64,000 nucleotides of DNA from Chionis minor (lineage: Eukaryota > Chordata > Aves > Charadriiformes > Chionididae), in the NCBI GenBank assembly GCA_013398295.1, contig VZSF01007910.1, positions 284,201 to 348,200 of the forward strand, read 5' to 3'. Below, piece by piece: positions 1 to 12,217 of the stretch. Under the pieces are notes generated by a model. The model was not told where the DNA came from and made no database searches. It was given only the letters and a program-made list of their open reading frames with translations. The translations under genes were made by a program, and so were the position numbers. Within the stretch, counting starts at the first letter, position 1. Each line of letters starts with the position of its first letter.

Positions 1-454
1 GCTGGTGAGGGGACAGCAATGGGCTACAAAGATGATTACATATTGGAGCATCTTTCTGATGAGGAAAGGCTGAGGGAGTTGGGTCTTTTTAGTTTGGAGA
101 AGACTGAGGGGGGATCTCATCAATGTTTACAAATACTTAAAGGGAGGGAGCCAGGAGGAGGGGACCAGTCTTTCTTCAGTGGTGTCCAGTGATAGGACAA
201 GAGGTGACGGGCACAAACTTGACCATAGGAAGTTCCATCTAAACATGAGGAGAAACTTCTTTCCTTTGTGGGTGGCAGGGCACTGGCACAGGCTGCCCAA
301 AGAGGTGGTGGAGTCTCCAACTCTGGAGACATTCCCAACCCGCCTGGACGCCATCCTGTGCCACCTGCTGTAGGTGGACCTGCTCTGGCAGGGGGGTTGG
401 ACCAGGTGATCTCCAGAGGTCCCTTCCAACCCTTAACGTTCTGTGATTCTGTAT
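1..454 (+). mobile_element. CR1 LINE 3' fragment, cut by the window start (group C)
   Basis: The broken end of the CR1 ORF2 protein is visible ([14 protein letters not shown], then HRLPKEVVESPTLETF). It is followed by the 3' UTR CTGCTCTGGCAGGGGGGTTG with CTCCAGAGGTCCCTTCCAAC, and by the tail TTCTGTGATTCTGTAT. The frame is broken near 105-120 and again near 190. Its 3' UTR wording groups it with the copy at 45494-45831. It is antisense to EXOC4. Confidence 0.93.
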
Positions 455-1933
455 CAGCCTCCGAGAAGGCTCTGGAGTTACATTTTGGTTAGACCTAACG
501 AGGAGGAATCAGAAGCCGAGATCACAAAGCAGAAGAGAGAGTTCCTAATGAGATTTCAATGAAGAACGTTGCTCAAAAACAGAACAGCAAATTCAAATTA
601 TCCTACATCCCCTGGTTCACCGGGGACGCACAGAGATGCCTGGTGCCAACAAATTACGGTGCGTGCATCAAGGGAAGGCACAATGTTCCTGAGAGATGAT
701 GATATCCAGCCATAGGTGATTTCAGGAGCAATGGAAGCAACGGCAAACGAATCCCGGACAAAAAGCCAGGAGTTCAAGTAGGATGCACTACCGTGACACG
801 CACTTACTTCTTTGTAAACGTATGAAGAAAGGTGTCATTTTTGAAGCTCTGGAGACAGGTCACCGCTAGCAAAGTGCCCAAATAAGGCAAGAAAAGCAGC
901 GGCACTCTGTGCGAGCCAGTAGTCTATAGCTAATTACCCAGTAATTTGCTGTATCAGAAGTCTTAATAATTAAAATGCTGCAGTAATTGTGGAATTTAAC
1001 CAAAAAAAGTAAGAGTTAATTGAATTCTAAGAGCACTGAGCTTTTTGCCTAAGTAGTACCACATCAAGAACTGGGGCTGAGTACACACGTGGCAAACACG
1101 ACAAAGGACAAATCAATAAGGTAAGCCTGAAAGAACAAAAACCGGTTTTTAGGTGGCGTGAATACTGCTCAGTGCTGCACAACCTCCGTTATCTAATCCT
1201 CCTGTTGCCCATCAAATTAATTTCACTGAAACATAATAATAAAAACCCTTCCAGAATTAATTCTCTCAAGGCATCGCCCAATTTCGTTACTGTACAAGAA
1301 GCAAGAACTCCTTTTGTTTTTCATTTTTGGGCAAAAGTGAAAAATAACCCCAGAACTATTTAGATAATGCTATCACTGCCAGCAGGACTACATTCATTAT
1401 CAGTGGTAATTGTCAATTAGCGCAACTATTACTGCAGACCTGTGAATGTGCATCTACCTCCAGGGAGGAAGGGAAGGAACAAACCTCATAACTACTTTAA
1501 AAACACAACTTCTTAAAAGCTGTTTGAGTTGGCTGCGAATCGTACACCGGCTCAGATTGCTTCGGAGAGCCTGAAACCAAAACCTTGCCATTTCACAGGC
1601 TTTTGATAACACGTGCACGGACTTTATAACCTCGGCACCACAGGCTCCGACTCGGCATACAGACAAGTGAAGTCATCTGAGACGTATGGACTGATCTAAT
1701 GGGTTTCACAGCGAAAGGAGAAACAGCAACGGGCTGTCACAGCTGTCAACATCAGGCTGTAGGTTCCTCCACCGAGCCCAGCATGCATTTCGTTTCCCCA
1801 CAGCTTAAACACCCATCAAAAAAGGGAGTCTGGTTCGGGAACAAACGGCCGGCGTAACAATAAATAGCAAAGCGTTCTGCAAGTGATCGCTAATTACCCC
1901 GCTGATTTATCAATGCCCCTGTGACATATCATA

Positions 1934-2245
1934 TTGTAGCGAGGTGGGGGTCAATCTCTTTTCCCAAAGAACAAGCGACAGGACAAGAGGAAATGGCCTC
2001 AAGTTGTGCCAGGGGAGGTTTAGGTTGGATATTAGGAAAAACTTCTTTCCCAGAAGGGTTCTCAAGCCTTGGAACAGGCTGCCCAGGGAGGTGGTGGAAT
2101 CGCCGTCCCTGGAGGTATTTAAAAGACAGGCAGACGTGGTGCTGAGGGACATGGGTTAGGGGTGGGTTTTTGGCATAGGTTTATGGTTGGACTCGATGAT
2201 CTTGAAGGTCTCTTCCAGCCTCGGTGATTCCATGATTCTGTGATT
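1934..2245 (+). mobile_element. CR1 LINE 3' fragment (group A)
   Basis: A 5'-truncated copy starts within the ORF2 C-terminus. It shows [20 protein letters not shown] and [18 protein letters not shown] in one frame. After a stop comes a UTR containing GGTTGGACTCGATGATCTTG, and the tail ends near CCATGATTCTGTGATT. It belongs to the most common CR1 group of this window. Confidence 0.95.
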
Positions 2246-3361
2246 ATCCGATCGAAGCGATGTGGAGCGAAACCCTGGTCCCACTCCAAGCGCCGAGACA
2301 ACCATCGCTGACTCGAACAGGGCGAGGTTTGCACCCGCAGACCTTCTCGGCTGCTGAGAGCGTGTGAGATTGTGTCTCACTGCTGACGAACACACAAGAT
2401 AAAAGGTCTCTTACCGCTACTAACTTCACCCCACTCCCCTGCGCCGCATCAATAGTAGGAGTTTCATCTTCACTTACACTTGTGGTTCCGAAAATAAGCA
2501 GCTAATAGAAAAAGCCGCTGAGAGACTACAGCAGGTAACCTTCGGTAAGATGCGAGCAGGGACGTGACGCTGAAAGAGGGCTGCCTCTTCCTCAAGTCCT
2601 CGAGGGGAACTTTGCAATTGCTTTCTAACTTCAGTGGCTTTAACATCCACATAACCAACAATCTGGTACCAGCTCATACAGAGCTACACGATGAAGGTCA
2701 GCTCTAGTTTAGCGACGCGTAAAGTTTTAAGACGTTTTCACTGAAATTTAGTCATCTGGCCTTCATAAAGGAGAACGGGAGCCGGGCTGTCTTTTTTTCC
2801 CAGCAGTTCTGCTGCTTTATTTATTTTAATAAAAGAGGAACAAATTATGATGACAAATTTAAGGTACCCATAGTCAACTTGAACACCTGAGTCATAAAAC
2901 AAACGGACAGCATTTAATTTTCTCCAGGCACATCAGCTGTTCTCCAAATACAGATCACGCAAGCAGAAATGATCCAAGTAACAAGGCCACCTTCTCATTG
3001 AAGCATCAGGCCCTCATCACCAAAACAAAACACAAAAAAATAAACCTGGATGAAGGTGGGCGGCATGGGGGAATCAGTAAGGATTATTCATTTCCTCCAA
3101 AGAAAACGCACATTCTGATGTGTGCTTCCATAGTAAAGCAGGCGCCTCACCTGCATGAAGACAACTGGAATCAGGGAGACATTTACAGCGAGATCATTTA
3201 CACGGCTTTGAAGGTTCGGGTTCAATATTGCACATGGCTTCAGGAAAAAAATCCTTCTACAGTTTTTGACAAGGAAACCCAGCCACCCTCTGGGCAGTAA
3301 CTTGTAATTGCTACGATTGTTTGATGACTACATAGGAGGAGACCAGTGCGTACACGCACAT

Positions 3362-4029
3362 CCAGCTGCCTGGCAGAAAAGGATCTGGGGTTCCTGGTGG
3401 ACAGTCGGCTGAACATGAGCCAGCGTGTGCCCAGGTGGCCAAGAAGGCCAATGGCATCTTGGCCTGAATCAAGAGCGGTGTGGCGACCAGGAGCAGAGCA
3501 GTGATTGTGCTCCCATATTCAGCACTCAAATCCTGTGGTCAGTTTTGGGTGCCACAGTATAGAAGGGACATTGAGGTGCTGGAGCGTGTCCAGAGAAGGG
3601 CAACGGAGCTGGTGAGGGGTTTGGAGAACAAGTCTTATGAGGAGCGGCTGAGAGAGTTGGGATTGTTTAGCCTGGAGAAGGGAAGGTTGAGGGGAGACCT
3701 TCTCACTCTACAACTACCTGAAAGGAGGTTGTAATGAGACAGGCACTGGTCTCTTCTCCCAGGTAACAGGTGATAGGACAAGAGGAAATGGGTTCAAGTT
3801 GCACCAGGGGAGGTGCAGGCTGGATATTAGGAAAAATTTTTTCACTGACTTATCAAGCATTGGAACAAGCTGCCCAGGGAGGTGGTTGAGTCACCGTCCC
3901 CAGAAGTGTTTAAAAGTCGTGTAGATGTGGTGCTTAGAGACATGGTTTAGTGGCGGACCTAGTAGAGTAGGGTCAATGGTTGGTGATCTTAAAGGTCTTT
4001 TCCAACCTAAATGATTCTATGATTCCATA
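3362..4029 (+). mobile_element. CR1 LINE 3' fragment (group A), upstream member of a tandem pair
   Basis: The copy begins in the ORF2 region at GCTGCCTGGCAGAAAAGGAT. It carries the conserved block [20 protein letters not shown], then [18 protein letters not shown]. Frameshifts follow near 3730. It ends with TTCCAACCTAAATGATTCTA and a two-unit octamer tail. Another CR1 begins 14 bp later in the same orientation. Confidence 0.95.
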
Positions 4030-4043
4030 AATACATGTGTCCA

Positions 4044-5032
4044 AGTGGTGAGCAGTGACAAGTGGTGCTCCTCAGGGGTTGGTACTGGGACCGGTGCTGT
4101 TTAACATCCTTGTTGGCAACATGGATGGTGGGACTGAGTGCACCCTCAGCAAGTTTGCCAACAACATCAAGCTGTGTGGAGCAGTCAACACGCTGGAGGG
4201 AAGGGATACCATCCAGAGGGACCTGGACAGGCTTGAGAAATGGGCCTATACTAACCTCATGAAGTTCGACAAGGCCAAGTGCAAGGTCCTGCATGTGGGT
4301 CAGGGCAATCCCAAGCAAACACACAGGCTGGATGGAGAATGGATTGAGAGCAGCCCTGAGGAGAGGGACTTGAGGGTGTTGGTGGATGAGAAGCTCAACA
4401 TGAGGCGGCACCATGCGCTGGCAGCCACCACCCACATCCTGGGCTGCATCCCCACAGCGTGGTCAGCAGGGCAAGGGAGGGGATTCTGCCCCTCTGCTCC
4501 GCTCGGGGGAGACCCCACCTGGAATCCTGGCTCCAGCTCTGGAGCCCCCAACAGAAGGACATGGACCAGTTGGAGCAGGGCCAGATGATGCCACGGAGAC
4601 AATCCAAGGGCTGGAGCCCCTCTGCTGGGAGGACAGGCTGAGAGAGTTGGGCTGCTTCAGCCTGGAGAAGAGAAGGCTCTGAGAAGACCTTACGGCTGCC
4701 TTCCAGTAAGTGAAGGGGGTCTACAAGAAAGCTGGAGAGGGACTTTTGACAAGGGCATGTAGTGATAGGATGATGGACAATGGCTTCACACTAGAAGACG
4801 GGAGATTTAGATTAGATCTCAGGAAGAAATTGTTGCCTGTGAGGGTCGTGAGCCTCTGGCCGGGGTTGCCCAGAGAAGCTGTGGCTGCCCCATCCCTGGA
4901 AACATTCCAGGCCAAGTTGGATGGGGCTTGGAGCAACCTGGTCTAATGGGAGGTGTCCCTGCTCAGGGCAGGGGGGTTGGAACTAGATGTGCTTGAAGGT
5001 CCCTTCCAACCTAAACCATTCCATGATTCTGT
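4044..5032 (+). mobile_element. CR1 LINE fragment with a dead reverse-transcriptase motif (group B)
   Basis: The copy covers the end of the RT domain and the C-terminus. An open frame at 4055-4588 reads [20 protein letters not shown] and then SKFANNIKLCG. The usual catalytic FADD is FANN here, so both aspartates are lost. Later frames contain LEPLCWEDRLRELGCFSLEK and the 3' UTR GGTCCCTTCCAACCTAAACC, ending CCATGATTCTGTG. It sits directly behind the copy at 3362-4029. Confidence 0.95.
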
Positions 5033-7090
5033 GTGTGCATTTTTACATATCTATATACAGTCCTACACACACATTCATGTATCTTTAGCCCATGGTTCTT
5101 CTGATACAATTGCCAAGAACTTGTAAAATACATATGGTCCAGTACAATCCAGAGGATGGATAACTAGCCAACTGTATTCTAAAAGAGACCAAAAAGCAAT
5201 GAACTTCATCAGAAAGGCGTAATTACCACCTGCTTCATAGACAGCACAAAACAAAGTATTTTACTGCAAGATTAACACATGCTGTCTTTCAGTTTGACTG
5301 GACTTTCTTTTGTTCGCGTAGCATATAAAAAGGTCAAGGAGGAGTGTAAGAGTTGAGCAGGTAATTGAGTGCAGATTTCTGCTCTGCAATTATAATTTAG
5401 CCAAGCTTCGCTGGTTCCGTTCACTTTGGAGGTGGGGAGGGTACAGTTAGAAACTTATGTTTATAACCGAAGCAAAGCTAAACATTTTTAAAATCGCAAA
5501 GAAAGAGGATGTATTTGCTCACGTTTAGCGTCTGCCATGCCTGCACCTTTCAGAGCATCCTCTGGCTCAGGGAAGAAACGTGCGATTCTGAGGTCCAGGA
5601 GAAACGGTTCCTCACTTAACCCAACTCATCTGAGCTTCTGCTCCTCAAACTGGCACATACAACGCAGCAGCAGCAAAGGGAGGAAAAGGCAGCATGCTGT
5701 TTAAATACCAACCATGTTAACTCATGGATAATACAGCACACTTCATGTATTTCATGCCTTCCACTAATTACTTAAGACATCCTGCTACAGTGTAGATGGT
5801 AACAGTAGTGTGCCCTCAGTCTTCATTAAATGCCAGCTCTTAATAACAGACTCCAAAAGGGCTTTAATTGCATTTACTCGCAGCTCCTGAACTTTAAAAG
5901 TTGTTAATCAGATTTCTATGTAAATGGAATGACGATTAAAGGTTAAGTACAGGTTTCTGAAATTTCAGCAGTTGAAGATGTATTGCCCTTAACAGGAAAG
6001 AGAAACTACCAGTCTTGACAGGAACTAAACATCTTAATTAAATACTCAGAAGTACAGTACTTATTTCTGCGTGAAGTTCTATTTTCAAATGTCAAACTTA
6101 ATCAGGCACTTGACAAAAACGTGCAATATCCCTACAGCACAGAAGAACAAAAATGCCTTGGGATTTTTTCCTGAGGAAACACCTGTACATCTCCCCGTCC
6201 TCAGCTCCCCCAACAAATTCCAGTTCTCCAAGCCACTTGTCCCGAACGACAAGACGGGAAGTTTTATGGCTCTAAAACTGCAGGAGTCCAGCTGAGAAAT
6301 AGGATACGACATTTTTCAACGTGTCAGCTTTTCTCCTGTTCGCTCAGTTTCTGCCTGTAACAAGCGCCAAATAAACATAAGGGTCCTCATAAATCTGACT
6401 TGCAGAGATTTATTTCCCTTGAGGGTACGAGCCCATCAATTATCACCAGTCAAAAAGTATAAAAACTTCTTCAGCGGGAGTAAATTTAGTACGTCTGTAC
6501 GGTGCTCCCGGAACAGCTTGTTGCTCTGTGTTTTGGTGCCGAATACTACTGCGAGCATGCAGGCATGCTGCTTTCTGCTCCTGAACTTGAACCCTGGAGC
6601 TGCCCGGGACATTCACATCGAGCGAGCAGTTCCAGCCCTGTGCTCCCTCCCTCGTGTTGCTGCTGGGAATTAATCCAACCCGCGCATTCGTAACCCGTGG
6701 ACTCTTTACAACAAATATAAACACTCAATACGTCAGTCACACAGAAGTCTGAGCCCTACTTGAAGCCTGGCTTGCGATTTATTCCAATTAATTAGGATTC
6801 CAGGCTTCCATTTGAATTCTTTTGCAGGGATATATGAATTTTGTGGCACTTCAGCAGAGGGCTGTATAGGAGTCACAAACAGATCCCAAGTGGGATCCAT
6901 GACAGGCTACTTTATGCCAGGACCTTCCAAACTAAGAAGTATTTCATGCAACTCAGGGTTCAAATCCTAATCCGAGGAAACAGCAACGGCACCACGGATT
7001 ATCTCAGAGACTGAATATGGGACTCCAGGACCAGAGCCTGTTTCCCGGGGTGACACAGACACTGGGATCAGCTGCCAGGAAGACCGACCC

Positions 7091-8013
7091 ATCTGTCTCA
7101 CAACACCAAGCTGAATGCTGTGGTTGACAGGCCTGAGGGATGGGATGCCACCCAGAGGGACCTGGACAAGCTCATGAAGTGGGTCCATGTGAACCTCATG
7201 AGGTTCAACAAGGCCAAGAGCAGGGTCCTGCAGCTGGGACGGGGCAGCCCCCAGTGTCATTCCAGGCTGGGGATGAAGGGGTGGGGAGCAGCCATGCGGA
7301 GAAGGACTCAGGGATACGGGGAGGGGTGAAAAGCACAATATAGGTTTATAAAGGCCTCTTCCAACCTGCAGGATTCTAAGATTTTATGAGCTGGAATGGG
7401 CACTGGCAGCCCAGAACCCCACAGCGGGGGCAGCAGGGCTGGGGGGGGGTGGGATTCTGCCCCTCTGCTCCACTTTCATGAGACTCCACCTGGAATACCA
7501 CGTCCAGCTCTGGAGCCCCCAACGTAAAGAAGGTCATGGACCTGTTGGAGCGGGGCCAGAGGAGGCCATGAAGATGATCCGAGGGCTGGAGCCCCTCTGC
7601 TGGGAGGACAGGCTGGGAGAGTTGGGGGTGTTCAGCCTGGACTTCCAGGGAGACCTTATGGAAGTCTTCCAGTACCTAAAGGGGCCCTACAGGAAAGATG
7701 GGGACACATTTTTTAGCAGGGCCTGTTGCAGTAGGACACGGGGTGACAAATTTAAACTTGAACAGGGAAGATTTAGACTAGATATAAGGGAGACATTTTT
7801 TATGTTGAGGGTGGTGAGACCCTAGCTGGGGTTGCCCAGAGAAGCTGTGGCTGCCCCATCCCTGGAGGCTCAAGGCCAGGTTGGACAGGGCTTGGAACAA
7901 CCTGGTCTCGTTGAAGATGTCCCTGCGCATGGCAGAGGGGCTGGACTAGGTGGCCTTTAAAGGTCCCTTCCAACCTAAACCATTCCATGACGCTATGATT
8001 CTACGATTCTGTA
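7091..8013 (+). mobile_element. CR1 LINE fragment (group B), interrupted at 7345-7389
   Basis: The copy starts in the RT region (ACACCAAGCTGAATGCTGTG), with RT-end residues KWVHVNLMRFNKAKSRVLQL. It resumes after 7389 with the ORF2 C-terminus (LEYHVQLWSPQRKEGHG, then LEPLCWEDRLGELGVFSLD) and ends with TTCCAACCTAAACCATTCCA plus three tail units. The join near 7320-7440 is disturbed by a short CR1-tail-like block and by a G-rich run. Confidence 0.9.
7345..7389 (+). mobile_element. Short CR1 3'-tail fragment nested in another CR1
   Basis: The block reads AAGGCCTCTTCCAACCTGCA then GGATTCTAAGATTTTATG, which resembles the last 45 bp of a CR1. It lies where the host copy should be reading through ORF2, and host sequence (GCTGGAATGGGCACTGGCAG) continues right after it. 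An ultra-short nested insertion is the simplest reading. Two abutting copies are also possible. Confidence 0.6.
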
Positions 8014-10140
8014 TCACATATATGATAATTTGACAATTTAGCAAACAAAGTGGCATGCATCTTCATATACTGTCATGCTTGTCAATTCATAAAAACTGCG
8101 AGGACCTGCGTATTTGTATAACTAGACACAGAACTGCAGAACTAATATTTAAAACTGAATTTTAAGTCTGAATCTTTTTTAAAACTACGAACTACAATCC
8201 CAGGAGAATATATTTTTTCCAGTGAGCTATATAGCAACTGCCAGCCCACTGCAGCAGTGCCGAACGGGAGAGAAAAATCAGCCAAGAAAAAAAATGTGTA
8301 CAGCAGAGGTGACTGTTACGTTGACAACCGAAAGCATGAATGAAATTTAGCAGTGGAAGATGCAGAGACAAGCTCTGCCTCTAAGCAATATCAAAGAGTG
8401 GGAAAGAAATGGTGTGAGGAACAATGAAAGTTAATTCGAGTAACAGAACTGTATAGCCACCAGTTGCTTCATCTTCTTTCAGTTCAGTTAAAAATTTCAC
8501 CACGGTGCTTTGAAAAAAGGAGGACGAGCAAGGAAAATTTCCACCCACCTCTTCGTAACGCGCTGCTGTAATAAGAGGCATTACCTGCAAAAGTGATTTA
8601 TCAACTAGCGTCAGGCACGTGAAGGAGTAATAGTGGATTAAAAAAAAAGAAGTCTACTATAGTTAAACCCAGCATTGTTGCTTCATTATATATATAAAGT
8701 GCTTTTAAACGGATCTCGCGGTAACAGCTATGACATCGCGTTTCAAAAAGCCAACGTTTAGTAAATTCATGTCATCTCCTGCATTTGTCAAAATTCACTT
8801 GACGACTTTTAGACCTCACGCATTTGAGAGAGTCTTACTAGGAAGACAGCACCAAACAGCCCTGTTTAACAGCCACCAGACTCACAAATAACATTTCACT
8901 GACTTTAAACCCATGCTGGCATTTTCTAATTGACCGAATCCTCCAAGATCCAACCACATCCGAATCTACAGCTGTGGCCCAGAGGCAAAGCACCTGACAG
9001 AGGGAAACAGCCCATAGAATTAGTTGCGTGAAGGGTATATACAAAAGAACAGCTAAATACTAGGGCAGCAAACGTTGGCTTCTGTAGGAACGAGCCTAGT
9101 GACTCCAAGACGTTGATAAAAGGGCACGTTCCCCTTTGACATCAACCCAGCAGCCACCATTTCAAGCCCAGCTTATAAGGCCACTGACATCTTTGAAATG
9201 ACATCAGAACTAGAGACCCTTCTTTGTCAAACTTACAATGAGTATGGTTTTATATTCCTCCCATTCCCAAATGGACAGAAGTGCGTCGCAGTTCAGTGCT
9301 GTCAGCGATCTGGTGTTGGAGGCTTAATATGACACGTTGGCAAAAAAATTGCCCCTGACCTTTTTCCAAAAATAGGTATTTCTGTAATGCGTCAGGGTCT
9401 TCAACGTTATTACAAATATCCTGATGCCAGAGGGGGGAGCTCACAGCATAAACAAGATTCCCGTTTTCAAGCTTGGGGGAAAAAAACAATCAAAATTTCA
9501 AATTGTTCAAAGCTCTTGTGCATGAGCCATTCCAGCCTTTTAAAGTACCCGTCAGGATCGCTATCCCTTCTGCCTTTTATGCCGTTCTACAAAAGGTACA
9601 GTGCCGGGCCACCAAAATGCCAACGTTAAGCAGATTATAACGTTTCTGAACATGTTCCATTACAGTAGATACTTGAATGCCTTTCTGCATCAGGGAGCCT
9701 TTTCCTCCCCCCTTTCATCAGCTTATCAAATGAAGCTAAACAGTAACGCTTGCATCTAATGATACCAGGGACCTTGTAATGGGATTAGGAAAAACACCAT
9801 CATTAGTTTCAAGGAGGAATGTGACCTTGACGACATTTCTTACTCCGCGCTTTAAAGGGATACAGTAGGAACAATGAAATTAATTCCTACATGGGGATGA
9901 GGAACGGGGCAGGGAGAAGCAAGGGGCTTTCAATTCCCAGGTAGATACTGTCTTTCCTCCCATGTTAATAGCTGGTAAAAAAGCAAATTGATTACCAGAA
10001 TGAAGCCTGGAACACTGGAGAAAAAGACAGACCCTTCCTAAAGCCAGTCTGAAAGGCTCTTGGCTCAATAAAACCAGTTTTTAACCAAGCACCAAACTTC
10101 AAACCAGTAGGTGCAACGGCCAGTATGACGCTATGGTTTC

Positions 10141-10455
10141 TTCCCTGGCACCCACGTGTGTGACCCCAGTAGATCAGCGAGCGGCACCGCACGAAGCACC
10201 CAAGGTCCTGGTCAGGACACGGCACAGGGGCTGCGAGCACACAAACAGCGATGCCAGGGGAGCTCTGCTTTTTCCACAATCCAGACAGCATCGGTCGACT
10301 CTTCCACGGACTCCGCGGCAGCCGCGTGCACCAGGACGGACCCGCCTGCAATCCCACCTGGGGCCTCCGGTTGGAAAGCGCTGAACCCCCCAGCTTAATT
10401 TCCAAAGTGCTTCTCAGCACCGAGAATACGCTGCGCCCTCGTCGAAACACATTCG
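10141..10455. other. CpG-rich intronic patch
   Basis: By hand count, 10141-10440 has about 22 CpG dinucleotides and about 63% G+C. The CpG observed/expected ratio is therefore near 0.75-0.8, well above the surrounding A/T-rich intron. No gene was recognised on either strand, although long open frames exist here (10251-10610 plus, 10450-9992 minus), as expected by chance in G+C-rich DNA. It could be a small CpG island, an alternative promoter or enhancer, or the body of an old retrocopy. Nothing in the sequence decides between these. Confidence 0.5.
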
Positions 10456-10687
10456 ATTTGGCAAGGGTTCAAATTATTTTAGATAAAATTTCTCCAGCCA
10501 GACCTGCAAGCGTTGCTTTTGTTTACTCAGAAAAGCGTAAGTGCTTCTGGAATCACTATGTGGCTTCCAATATCCAAACCAATCATGCATGTCATTGTTT
10601 CCTTCAGTAAAAACATTTCTTTAGATTGCCAAAAGGAAGTGTAAATGCAATAGCAACAGGAATCCATTTTAAAGCTAAGAGCCTAAC

Positions 10688-10709
10688 AAAAAAAAAAAAA
10701 AAAAAAAAA
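10688..10709 (+). repeat. Poly(A) run of about 22, followed by A-rich sequence
   Basis: An uninterrupted A run is followed by two short A runs broken by G and C up to about 10730. It could be a retroposition tail on the plus strand or a simple repeat. No AATAAA is seen in the 60 bases before it. Confidence 0.8.
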
Positions 10710-12196
10710 GAAAAAGAAAAAAACAAAACCACTTTGTATTTTTATAGGCTCTAAAGCAAACAATATACTGGTACTGTTGCTCAGAAAGGAGCCGCTCCTG
10801 AACATCAAAGCCCTGACATCTCTGTCCAGCCTTCTCCTACCTCACTGCAAAATGCCTCTCGTACGTTCTTCGAGAGGCAGGATGTGATTTCATCCCTATT
10901 TTCCCCAGCAGGAATCTCAAAGCCGGGTCTTTTCTACCGCAATTCCACCTCACATGAACATCCCCCGAGGCTACTGCCATATAGTCAATTTTTAATGATA
11001 AGACTCCTCGGTTGCGCTGCAATCGCACGATAGAGGTGGGGATTTGTTTTGTTTGTTTTGAAAAATGAAAGAAATATCAGGTCAGGAAGCACTCCGGTCC
11101 AGAGGGCTGGATGTTTTGAGTTTGGGCTCCAGCTCTGGCTCTGACCTCTCTGCATAGTCATTTTCCCAGTGCAGGGGACTAAAGAGCATCAAAGCTTGGG
11201 AGTGGGACAGATGATTCCAAAGAAAAGCTACGCTGTCTGGGACAGGAACAAAAAGGCAGAGCAGTAAGTACGACACCTTAACCCTTAAAAAAGCCAAAAC
11301 TCAATCCTATACCGATGTCAAATCCTAGGTGCACGCACAAGTCCTTGCAGCGTGTGCGAAACTGGCAGGGTAACGCCACTGGGTGGAGCCAGGATAAAGC
11401 AGATGCTGCAACATAAATTTCAGGGCTCTGCCAATTTTGCTGCCATTTAAGTGCTGGCTTTCTCCAAAGAAAAGCTGCCGCTCCCACGGCAAAAATTCTG
11501 TCCTTTGAGATTGCACCAAACCCCCTGCACCAACTCCCTCCTGCTCCGAAACTTCAGAGATTAAAAGTGAATTTATTTACTCAGACCACTGTACAGACAC
11601 CAGCCTTGTGACCGTAATAATTAACACAACCTTGTCATATTCCCCACGAAAGAAACCAGAGGACTGTCAAATTCAACTCAGCTGATGGAGGTACCACCTG
11701 CCATTTCAAGCTTCTGGGCATTCATTTTTAAATCTATTCTGCTGTAAACTCCAAAGCTCATCCTTTTTGGCACACCATGGCAGTGGGACATGCAAACCTG
11801 GCACAGTAACGCCGTCGCAGGTAAGTGTGTGTCCACTTATGCCATGCTACATTTCACACATATACATAGAACTTTAAAAAAAAAAATAAAGTCCTGCAAG
11901 GTTTCCAACCACGAACAAGAGTTAGAAGAAATTAATAGACAAAACCTGCTTTAACTTATCTCCATTGCAGATAATTACTTGTGAGGTTTTTTTAAGACAT
12001 TTGTGACTCACAAGGGAGTCTGTAAATTTACCGTCTTCTGCAGTCTAATGATGTTGGCAGGGATGAGAGTTACCTATTTATCGATGTGTGACACCAACTT
12101 AGCTTCAATGGATAAAAAAAAGCTGTTACTTAAAAGAGTTCTCCCTCCCCTTTTTAGCACGCACAGCTTCTAGTGAACAGAATTTTTTTCAAATGA

Positions 12197-12217
12197 GAAA
12201 AAAAAAAAAAAGAAAAA
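12197..12217 (+). repeat. A-rich simple repeat
   Basis: A run of about 14 A is followed by GAAAAA. There is no sign of an associated element. Confidence 0.7.

Noticed and set aside
9992..10450. 152-codon minus-strand open frame, and an overlapping 119-codon plus-strand frame at 10251-10610
   Set aside because: Both lie in the CpG-rich patch, where stops are rare by chance. Neither shows a domain, a conserved motif or splice sites. A retrocopy was considered but no parent gene was recognised.
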